Shown here: positions 47,136-56,022 of the stretch, piece by piece
How the letters are laid out: the number at the start of each line of letters is the position of its first letter
How positions within the stretch are numbered: the stretch's first letter is position 1
Origin: Antilocapra americana
Taxonomy: Eukaryota > Chordata > Mammalia > Artiodactyla > Antilocapridae
Reading direction: 5' to 3'
Length of the DNA stretch: 64,000 bases
Assembly: GCA_007570785.1 (NCBI GenBank)
Contig: ML664161.1
Span: forward strand, 12,553,618 to 12,617,617
The notes under the pieces: model-generated
Told to the model about the DNA's origin: nothing
Database searches by the model: none
Seen by the model: the letters and a program-made list of their open reading frames with translations, nothing else
Translations under genes and position numbers: made by a program

Positions 47136-47591
47136 TCACTCATAAAAAAGAATGAAATGATGCCATTTGCAACAACATGGATACAACTAGAGATTATCAT
47201 ACTAACTGAAATAAGAAAAAGACAATTACCATATGATATCATTTATATATGGTATCTAAAATAAGGCAAAAATGGAACACATCCACAAAACAGAAACAGA
47301 CTCACAGACTAGAGAACAGACTTGTGGTTGCCAAGTAGTAGGTGGTAGGGGAAGGAAATATTGGTAATTTAGGATTATCAGAGGCAAACTATTGTATATA
47401 TGATAAATTATAAAGTATAGCACAGGGAACTATATTCAGTATCTTGTTACAAACTGTAATGGAAAAGAATATGAAAAAGAAAGTACTTATATATGTCGAT
47501 GGGGGGTATAACTGAGTCATTCTGCTTCACAGGAGAAACTAACAAAACATTATCAACTATTCCATAAAACTGAAAAAAAAATCCTGAACAA
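47136..47591 (+). repeat. Old L1 3'UTR and A-rich end
   Basis: 'ggatacaactagagattatc', 'cagactcacagactagagaa', 'agcacagggaactatattca' and 'ctgcttcacaggagaaacta', ending in an A9 run before the TSD. Confidence 0.85.
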
Positions 47592-47601
47592 AAGAGCAAT
47601 G

Positions 47602-47888
47602 AATTTACAGAGAAGTGACGAGCCCCATAAGAAAGTTATAGCCTTCCAAGGGCAGCACACTGTGGGAAAGGAGATATTTAGAGGAATGGAAATATATGGG
47701 GGAAGCTAAAATTTGATGAGAGCTATTTTAGTAAGATTTGTTACATACATTCCTCTTGATGGTGTCTCTGGGCTGATGAGAATATAGATTCATCTCTAGT
47801 GATGAAGAGTTAGAGGAAGATAGACAGCTTTTCTGTCTACAATTTCTCAATTGTTTTCAGATCAAAATAATTCATATGCTAAATTAGA
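47602..47888. other. Unassigned sequence right of the long L1
   Basis: Continuation of 35175-35371 across the L1. Old LTR-like flavour ('atagattcatctctagtgat') but not assigned. Confidence 0.35.
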
Positions 47889-48128
47889 AGCATATACACT
47901 ACCACATGTAAAATAGCCAGTGGAAATTTGCTATATGACTCAGGGAACTCAAACCAGGACTCTGTAACAGCCTAGAGGGGTGGGAAAGGTCGGGAGGAGG
48001 GAGGAAGGTTCAAGAGGGAGGGGACATATGCACACATATGGCTAATTCATATTGATATATGGCAGAAGTCAAACCAATATCATAAAGGAATTACTAATCA
48101 ATTACAAATAAATAAATAATTTTAAAAA
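47889..48128 (+). repeat. L1 3'UTR, 5'-truncated
   Basis: 'catgtaaaatagccagtgga', 'aggaaggttcaagagggagg' and 'cagaagtcaaaccaatatca', ending in an AATAAATAAATAA-type tail: a ruminant L1 3' end. Confidence 0.85.
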
Positions 48129-49094
48129 CTCCTGTAACATTCCTAAGGTAATTAAAAAATAATTCTTATGCTCAAGTGGCATGTTTGGGTGCCATATTTC
48201 CTACAATATATTAAATTGTCTACAAATATTGGCAATTATTTTCACCATTATAAATTTATACCATCAAATTTACTCCATATCTACTTGTTAGAAACCTGGT
48301 GAAATCCACACTGAACAAGACACTCTGTTCTTGAGGAGTTCTGCCTGAGAGACAAGTATCCATCAAAGAGTACAATGGTGGTTGATCAGTAACACAATGA
48401 AACCATGCCATGGTTGCACTGAGGTGAACCAACATAGTTTGCCTTCGGTTGTTGACAAAACATGAGGGGTGTGTTCCTTTCTGAAATTCATCAAATTTGT
48501 GTTCTGATTCCTCCAGATCATAAGAAACCTATGCGCTCATTAGTACCTCACAGATTCAGTAGCTGGATTTCCTCCCATATATCAAGTCAGAAAATATAAA
48601 ACTTTTATTGATTTACCATAATCCTTTAAGCATTACAAGTAAAAAGAATCTGCTTTATTAATATACCAGTGGACCAAGATACATTTTTTCCTAATAATCT
48701 AAAATACACTTTAGCAAAACATTTTCACATACACGTGTGTATCCCCGTATTGTCCCTGCCAGCCATCTGACTATTCTGACCTGAAAAACACCTTTTAAAA
48801 TAGCCATTCATATACATATATGTTGTGTGTATACAACAAAGTGAATAGGTGCTATTTTTGATAATTAAAAGGCAGATGGTTTTACTGGTACAGATACTTG
48901 CAAGAGGTGATATATTCTTGGCAAACCCTTAGAAGCTGTCTTTCCCTTGTTCCCTGAAACTTCCTTTTGGATGAACTCTACTGAGTATGAGAAGTTATTT
49001 GATGATCTCACAGCTCTGTTGTATTAAGGACAGAGTTAGATGAGAATTAAGGGGAGGAGGTAATATGTGTCCAAGGAAGAAAAACCCAGAAATG
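48129..49094. other. Unassigned intron sequence
   Basis: AT-rich. 48300-48450 ('actgaacaagacactctgtt', 'gaggagttctgcctgagaga') may be a worn L2-like fragment. No exon found. Confidence 0.45.
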
Positions 49095-49470
49095 TAAAGT
49101 AATAACAATAGCTACCATTTGAAAAAAAAATTGAAAAGTAATAGGTATCTACATATATATGTGTAACTGAATCATTTTGCTATATACCAGAAACTAACAC
49201 AACATCATAAGTTAACTACACTCCAATATAAAATTTAAAAAGTTAAAAAAATAAGAATAGCTACTATTTATAAAGTGCTTATTGTATATGCCAGGCCCAA
49301 CTTAAGCACTTTAGATATTTTAGCTAATTACTGCAAAAACTCTAGACTATAAATAATACTCCCCATTTTACCAGTAAGGAAGAAGAATCTCAGAGAAGTT
49401 AAAGAACTTTAATGTGCCATGTATGACAAAGCTATGCAGTGGGTGGTGATAGGAAAGAAGACAAGTATCC
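49095..49470 (-). repeat. MIR SINE, antisense, split by an L1 tail
   Basis: 'aataacaatagctaccattt' then, after the insertion, 'agtgcttattgtatatgcca', 'ccccattttaccagtaagga', 'aatctcagagaagttaaaga': MIR antisense order. Confidence 0.7.
49121..49249 (+). repeat. Short L1 3' tail with 20-bp imperfect TSD
   Basis: 'actgaatcattttgctatat', 'cagaaactaacacaacatca' and an A-rich end: the last ~100 bp of an L1. The flanks 49101-49120 and 49250-49269 agree at 18 of 20 positions, i.e. a mutated TSD. Confidence 0.85.
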
Positions 49471-49629
49471 TGAGAAAGAGCATGGATTTTGTACTCGGAC
49501 AAGATTTTTATACTAATCATTTAGTTTTTCCTTCATATTTTTTCATTTTTCTTTGTTGTTGAAATTACTTTTTACTTTTTATAGTTTCTTTTTTACTGTT
49601 TATTAAATCAGAGTTGACATGCTGGGCTG

Positions 49630-49755
49630 GATTTTTTTTTTTTTGGGACAGAGACATGTGGCATAAGGGATCTTAGTTCCCCTGACCAAGGATCTAACCC
49701 GCGCCCCCTGCAATGGCAGCGTAATCTTAACCACTAGATCATCGGGGAAGTTCTT
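49630..49755 (-). repeat. CHR/tRNA-type SINE, antisense
   Basis: 'cccctgaccaaggatctaac', 'ccgcgccccctgcaatggca' and 'cttaaccactagatcatcgg', then 'ggaagttc', with poly-T on the left: reverse of the cetartiodactyl tRNA-derived SINE seen also at 5738. Confidence 0.85.
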
Positions 49756-50647
49756 ATAATTTCTTCTTAAATGTGATTCATGTTTTCTTTTCAAACATTT
49801 AGCTTCTTTATATTGCTCTTCCTAACTCAGTATGGCAAAGAAGCAGTAAGCATATAAACTTAGGTATCCAAGTTAACCTCACACTACACAAGTAGGATGA
49901 TTACTGATGTAATCAGAATTTCTGTGAATACAGTCCTATTTTGATAAAACAAATATAATAAGGGTTAAGATTTGGAGATTACCCTTTAATTGGAAAAAAG
50001 AGTGTGATTAGAACAGATACCAAGACAGGCTGTTATGGAAATGTTCCACAGCCTGTAAGTAACATGGGGATTTCTATCTTCACATAATTACTCTGGTGCC
50101 CATAAAAACAACATGATTAGCCCTTTATCTCTTAGAACACAATACATTTGTTACTGATTTATATTACTAATAAATGTAATATTTTATAGTATAACAACCA
50201 GCTTACTATTCAGTTATATGATATAGGAGGTAGATAAAAAATTTAGACTTTTTTCTTCATTGTCCAGTGTGGCACAAATTACATATCTATCTACACACAT
50301 ATATTTATGAATACACACATATGTATTGACATGCACACATATATTCATGCATTTCAAAAATGTATAGACAAGTGATAAATACTTAAAGAGCAAGAATAAA
50401 AAGAAATGAAATTTCCACAATATCGTCAGATGTAAGATTTTCTCTCAGTTGATACTTCATGTATTAATAAAACCACAGGAGGGCAAAAGTAGTGTGGTTT
50501 AATCCACAAAGTCTTCATTTATCTACAGCTGTTCAGTACTACCAATAATAGTTGTTATCATTATAACTTATCTTCACTAGAAAGTGAATAATTTTTAAAT
50601 TCCATTGAAGAGGAAAAGCAAAGTTTACTGGCTATATGGGGGTGAGT
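49756..50647. other. Unassigned intron sequence
   Basis: AT-rich, with a run of acacatatat-type repeats near 50285-50345. No gene or other repeat recognised. Confidence 0.5.
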
Positions 50648-50865
50648 CTGTGTGCTAACTCATTTCAGTCTTGTCTGACTCTTTGCAGCCCTATGGACCA
50701 TAGCCCGCCAGTCTCCTCTGTCCATGGGATTCTCTAGGCAAGGATCCTAGCATGGGTTGCCATGCCCATCTTTAGGGGATCTTCCTGACCCAGGGATTGA
50801 ACCCAGGTCTCGAACCAAGGTCTCCTGCATTGAAGGCAGACTCTTTACTGTCTGAGCCACCAGGG
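50648..50865 (-). repeat. Bov-tA SINE, antisense, with 13-bp internal duplication
   Basis: 'gctaactcatttcagtcttg', 'ctatggaccatagcccgcca', 'ggcagactctttactgtctg'. The 13-mers gaacccaggtctc (50799-50811) and gaaccaaggtctc (50812-50824) are in tandem where Bov-tA normally has one; this is at the tRNA B-box region. Confidence 0.92.
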
Positions 50866-52859
50866 GAATATAAAATATACAGTTATTAAAAATTTTTCAT
50901 TTTGAGGTCTTTGTGGGCAAGAAAATTGGTAGACTTTTTGAATACCAGGGTTTGTTTTGTTTTACTATGTTAACCTCATATGCAAAAGACAATAGCGCTG
51001 AAACTCTCCTCTTCCCATGTAACTTAAAATTCAAAATCTCTTTGGAACTGAGACCACTCTTGTAATTCCTTTATATTCCATATAGTTCTTGGTGTTTAAT
51101 AAATATTTGATAAATTGAGCTCTCAAGATAATTATTGTTCCTTAATTTCTATCAACTTATATAAAAATTCTTAGATTTTCTGAGGTATGATGAGATTAAT
51201 ATAGTAATCACTATATTCTTTTTTCTATTTTCTATCCAAATGTAGATTGTTTTGAATCTGCCTTATCTAAGTATTAAAAAGATCAAAGCTCTTTAAAATC
51301 ATGTGATTTAATCATCTTAATGTACTTTATGAAATTAAACAATCACCTCACAGACTACCTGACATTTACATAATTTAGACATACCTGCTACTAAATGTCT
51401 TGCTTTTATATGGCTCAGGATTCACTTAGTGATGTTGTTTTTTTAAAAAATATTGGATTAATATTTCTGCCAGAACATTCATTAAGTATAGAACAAAATT
51501 TCAAGATGACTCATATCCAGATGTGCAGTGCAAATAGCCAATTAGTTTTCTTCTATATTTAGGGCCATAGCTCCCCAAAAGCTTCAGTTAAAAACTGAAT
51601 GTACTATTTTTTACATATACTAAATATTAGTCTTCAAGAAAGGTAACTACAGATTAACATTATTTACTGAATAAAGTCAATTACTTTAAAAAGTAATTTG
51701 TATTTCAGACATTGACACTTACTAATATATCTTTCAAAAGAACTAAATATCCAGCAACAGAATTATTTATGAAAAATGCCCATAAATTCTAATTTTTTAG
51801 TATAATTTCATTGATTATTTATAGATCACATCATTGCTCAGAGACCACACAGTTTAGAGCAGCAAGTAAAAGGTAAACTTAATTTTTTTTAAAAATTGTG
51901 ATCCATAAACAGGAAAACTAGAGAATTTAGAATATACTATTTAGAAGAGATTACTTGGGTTGATTATACTCTAATTAGCAAAGCTAAATAATTATGACTT
52001 TCTCCTTTGATTTTGACAGTTTGGTTTAATATATCCACTGATTAATTCAAGAAACTTATACATTATTACCAAGTAAATGGGCTAAAAAATCTTAAGTGAG
52101 GTCTACACATAGGAATCTAAATCATGAAAAACTCTTTATTTTAGATCCTGAAATAGCCCAATCCATTGTCAACCTCAAATTTTAAGTCACAATGACCAGT
52201 CCATGATAGTAGGAACTGAAAATGATGCCTGTGTCTTTCTAGTTCTTAACAGTAAAGTTCTGACTAATAGCCAAAGGCAAATTCTTTCATCTGACACAGT
52301 CAGAACCAGTAATGGTCAAGTGATAGAAAAAACAGTTTTTTTTTAACTCAAAAATTCATCACTGATCTTTTGATATAGGACCAAGGACTTTTCTTTGCGT
52401 TCTGTTATGCGAATTGGAATTCTAGATTTACTTGCCTGTGTAACTTACACTCACAATACATCATCCGAGATTTCCAATTTCAGCTTTCTCATTTTGGAGA
52501 AATAAATAGGCATTGGCAAAACAATCTAAATGCAGATTCTTTCTCCATTGTCACTATAGTTCCCTGCTCCCCTTGCTAATGATCTGCTCACTTATCTCTT
52601 TACATATAATTCAACAACACTCCCATTGTGTCACTTAATCTTTGTGAATCTTTCCAAAACTTTCAGGTTCAGTTTCACAGGAATGATTTTTTTCACACTC
52701 AGTACGTCATTATTTATCATAATGTTAAATAAATTATGTAATTCTGTAGATAATTACATGTCACTGGAATAAGCTAGTTTGAGGCTGAACCAAGACCTCC
52801 TGGTAAATATAAAACTCACTGGAGGAAATTGCTTAGTATGCATGGGTGTCACCTAGCAG
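50866..52859. other. Unassigned intron sequence (2 kb)
   Basis: Long AT-rich stretch with no recognised element, exon or RNA gene on either strand. Confidence 0.5.
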
Positions 52860-52870
52860 GTTTAAGTAAG

Positions 52871-53144
52871 CTGCTGCTGCTGCTAAGTCCCTTCAGTCGT
52901 GTCCGACTCTGTGCGACCCCATAGATGGCAACCCACCAGGCTTCGCCGTCCCTGGGATCCTCCAGGCAAGAATACTTGAGTGGTTTGCCATTTCCTTCTC
53001 CAACACGTGAAAGTGAAAAGAGAAAGCGAAGTCACTCGGTCATGTCCGACTCTTCGCGACTCCATGGACTGCAGCCTACCAGGCTCCTCCATCCATGGGA
53101 TTTTCCAGGCAGGAGTACTGGAGTGGGGTGCCATTGCCTTCTCC
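52871..53144 (-). repeat. Bov-A2 dimeric SINE, antisense, with 11-bp TSD
   Basis: Two Bov-A-like monomers in reverse ('cttcagtcgtgtccgactct' at 52891 and 'tcactcggtcatgtccgact' at 53031) joined by the linker 'gtgaaagtgaaaagagaaag', with a (GCT)n tract on the left. gtttaagtaag stands at 52860-52870 and 53145-53155. Low divergence suggests a young insertion. Confidence 0.95.
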
Positions 53145-53195
53145 GTTTAAGTAAGGGAGCACAGGATAAAATGTGGACTCCTATGAGGTATCTCC

Positions 53196-53275
53196 CAGTA
53201 CTCTTGCCTGGAAAATCTATGGGTCACACAGAGTCAGACACTACTGAAGCGATTTAGCAGCAGCAGCAGCAGCAA
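53196..53275 (+). repeat. Bov-A SINE fragment with (AGC)n tail
   Basis: 'cagtactcttgcctggaaaa', 'cacacagagtcagacactac', 'tgaagcgatttagcagcagc'. 5'-truncated Bov-A monomer ending in AGC repeats, opposite in orientation to the neighbour at 52871. Confidence 0.88.
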
Positions 53276-53285
53276 GGTTCTCCAT

Positions 53286-54365
53286 TTGATTGTTTAATTT
53301 GGGTAAATGAATTCGAGGCTTATCCCGGTGGATTCATTCTCTCCCAGGCTTTTAAACATATCATTCTCACTTGAGCTAGTAATTGATCATCAAATTGTAA
53401 CTGAGCTTGAATGCCAAAATGTGCCTCGCTACCCATTAATTGATCAAGTGTTGTATCAACTGGCGGGTTGGCTGTCACATTTCTGTGAGCTTGTTGATTT
53501 GCCTCATCTTGCCACTAGATCCTAAATTGTAAAAATTCTGAGGTGGATAGGCAAGTTCTGGCTATCATTTCCCAATCGTAAGGAATTAACCATTCAGCTT
53601 GTGAAAGCCCCTGAATTAGTCCCATGGTATAAGGAGAATTAGTTCCATATTGGGTGCATGCCTGTTTTATCTCCATTTATGGTTTTAAATGGTATGCCAT
53701 TATAATCATAATGCATTCCTCCTTGTGGGAATTGAGTACCTGGTGGGATTTGAGTTACAGCCACAGGAGAACTTCATCCCCCTGCAATTGTGCCATATAG
53801 AACTTCCTTTTGTAGGGGTGTCATTTTATTAGGCACAGTTATCTGTAGTTTAAAAGCAAATCCGTCATCCCAAGGGGTTTCAGGATTGAAAGGAGGGGGC
53901 TAGGCCAAAGATGCAGTTGGTTGAGCGAGAAAGATCTGTTCTTGACTTCTATCATTCTTTTGGCTCTTATTTTTCATTTTTATTGATTGTTTCTCCTCAT
54001 CATCACCTATGTTATCATATAAACTCATTTCCTCCATTTGTTCTTGTATTTGTTCTACAGAATCTCCTTAATCTGAGGTTTCAGATTGCAGCGGTCCTAA
54101 AGCTGTGCTAGTAAAATTCCCTACTGACCATACAGACAAAGGAATCTTTTCCCCGGGTTGGTAGGCACCGTGTGGGCAATGCATAACTTCTTGCCATTCC
54201 TCATGCCTCAAAGTCCCTTTATCTGGATCTAGCCAGTAGCAATATTTTTCAGTGGCAGAAAACAATTCTTTAAAAGAGGAATGAGATATCTCAACCTCAG
54301 AACTTTTTGACAAAGTTTTTCAACACTTGCACATAGTCACTATGCTTAGAAGGATTTTGCCCCAT
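53286..54365 (-). pseudogene. ERV gag fragment (betaretrovirus/ERVK-like), broken
   Basis: Lies directly behind an LTR and primer-binding-site region on the minus strand. The presumed gag start is the complement of 54363-54365 and begins MGQ, as in betaretroviral and ERVK matrix proteins. The starting frame meets a stop at codon 23; homology continues in a second frame (about 54313-54068), which then also ends in a stop. Further broken pieces extend to about 53290, where a segment with Leu-Lys-Ala-Trp-type words resembles the middle of capsid. Sequence stops there, so the rest of gag and everything downstream (pro, pol, env, 3' LTR) are absent. Matrix-type and part of capsid only; not functional. 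The class assignment is an inference from the start, layout and PBS. Confidence 0.7.
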
Positions 54366-54506
54366 TGTTACCCTGATTGACAAATCCTCAGGGGTGTACT
54401 TACCAAGTACTTTCCCCCTCCTCCGAGCTGGCTGGATTTCCCTCCATTCTCAGCTGCTAGGAGCTAGCCTCGCAGGCTGGATTTACTTTCGGTTCCCAGG
54501 GCACCA
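54366..54506 (-). promoter_or_regulatory. ERV primer-binding site and gag leader
   Basis: On the minus strand the LTR's terminal CA is followed by two bases and then TGGTGCCCTGGGAACC (complement of 54491-54506). The TGG start and position are those of a retroviral tRNA primer site. It differs by one base from the first eight of the Lys-type site (TGGCGCCC), so Lys is only a suggestion. The 125-base leader to gag includes a possible splice-donor-like cttggtaagtac. Confidence 0.65.
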
Positions 54507-54508
54507 CT

Positions 54509-55036
54509 TGGCGAGACCAGCTCAACAAGCAGGGTTTTCGAAAGCACCATACGGCGAGATAATAAGCAAGAGACAAGAACTGAGAGAAAATCGAGGCTCA
54601 GGGGACCAACAGCGCTCCAAGGTGAAGGTACCAAACGGAGTCCAGGCCAACTTTATTATACTTTCAATAGTGAATGAAAGAATATGCGGGAAGTTATTCT
54701 CATATGGCCTTCAGGGCCAAAGAACAAAGTGATCATTAACCACTGAGTAATTAGGAAAAAGTGATCAATTACAAATCAGTAACCAAGACTAATATTCTTA
54801 TCTGTAGATTTTCCACTAGATAGGTAAAACATGTGATCTGAGACGCCATTGAGAAACAATCTTGGGTCAGTTTTCCGACCCCAGGATCATATCTTGTTTT
54901 CAAGACTACGAACTGTTCCCTCTGGACTTGTTCCAAGAGTCTCATGCCTTACAGCATCCAGTTTATCAATCATTATAAATTTCTTTTGCGGCCCTTGCTG
55001 GGGCCTGCTTTTCTTTTATTCTTCCTGTCTCCTACA
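54509..55036 (-). mobile_element. ERV 5' LTR (528 bp)
   Basis: On the minus strand it begins TGTAGGAGACAGG at 55036 and ends CTCGCCA at 54509, i.e. the standard TG...CA ends. An AATAAA polyadenylation signal is the complement of 54652-54657, about 145 bases from the end, giving a plausible U3-R-U5 layout. It is placed exactly before the PBS region, so this is the 5' LTR. No TSD can be tested because the 3' side is lost. More GC-rich than its surroundings. Confidence 0.85.
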
Positions 55037-55065
55037 TATAATCAATAAGATTATTTAGGATACAT

Positions 55066-56022
55066 TTGATTGGAGGCTAATTACTTTACAATATTGTAGT
55101 AGTTTTTGCCATACATTGACATGAATCAGCCATGGGTGTATGTGTGTCGCACATCCTGAACCCCCTCCTGCTTCCCTCCTCATCCCATCCCTGAGGTTTA
55201 TCCCAGTGCACTGGCCCTGAGCACCCTGTGTCATGCATTGTACCTGGACTGGCGATCTATTTCACATATAGTAATACTCATGTTTCAGTGCTATTCTCTC
55301 AAGTCATCCCACCCTCCCCTTCTTCCACAGAGTCCAAAAGTCTGTTCTTTATCTCTGTGTCTCTTTTGCTGTCTCACATATAGGGTCATTGTTACCATCT
55401 TTCTAAATTCCATATATATGTGTTAATATACTGTATTGGTGTTTTTCTTTCTAACTTACTTCACTCTGTAAAATAGGCTCCAGTTTCATCCACCTCATTA
55501 GAACTGATTCAAATGCATTATTTTTAATAGCTGAGTAATACTCCATCATGTATATGTACCACAGCTTTCTTATCCATTTATTTGCCGATGGACATCTAGG
55601 TTGCTTCCATGTCCTAGCTATTGTAAACAGTGTTGCAATGAACATTGAGGTACACGTGTCTCTTTCAATTCTGGCTTCCTTGGTGTGTATGCCCAGCAGT
55701 GGGATTGCTGGGTCACATGACAGTTCTATTTCCAGTTTTTTAAGGAATCTCCACACTGTCTCCATAGTGGCTATAATAGTTTGCATTCCACCAACAGTGT
55801 AACAGGGTTCCCTTTTCTCCACACTCTCTCCAGCATTTATTTTTTGTAGATTTTTTGATAGCAGCCATTCTGACTGGCATGAAATGGTACCTCATTGTGG
55901 TTTTGATATACATTTCTCTGATAATGAGTGATGTTGAACATTTTTTCATGTGTTTGTTAGCCATCTGTATGTCTTCTTTGGAGAAATGTCTTTTTAGTTC
56001 TTTGGCCCATTTTTGATTGTAG
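55066..56022 (-). pseudogene. L1 3' end, antisense, 5'-truncated
   Basis: The complement is ruminant L1 ORF2 C-terminus and 3'UTR ('gcaatgaacattgaggtaca', 'atgcccagcagtgggattgc', 'ttgatatacatttctctgat'). Open pieces on the minus strand (55451-55822; 55740-56051) encode [17 protein letters not shown] and the [16 protein letters not shown] motif but are offset by a frameshift near 55765. Moderately young. Confidence 0.9.

Larger units (their letters stand above)
35382..47591 (+). mobile_element. Old full-length L1 with TSD, interrupted by later insertions
   Basis: All L1 parts are present in order: 5'UTR (35382-37075), ORF1 (about 37191-37970), spacer, ORF2 endonuclease (from about 38607), RT and C-terminus (to about 47130) and 3'UTR with A-rich end (to about 47591). 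The 10-bp aagagcaatg at 35372-35381 recurs at 47592-47601, so this was a single full-length insertion. Subtracting the nested insertions (an L1 tail, four Bov-tA units and the 4.5-kb L1-BovB-L1 nest) leaves about 6.8 kb, a normal full L1 length. Every frame is broken. Confidence 0.9.

Noticed and set aside
54394..54732. 112-codon plus-strand frame as a gene
   Set aside because: It runs antisense through the ERV LTR, primer site and leader, which account for the sequence.
55037..55065. ERV target-site duplication at the LTR outer edge
   Set aside because: The 3' LTR and its flank are missing, so a duplication cannot be tested.
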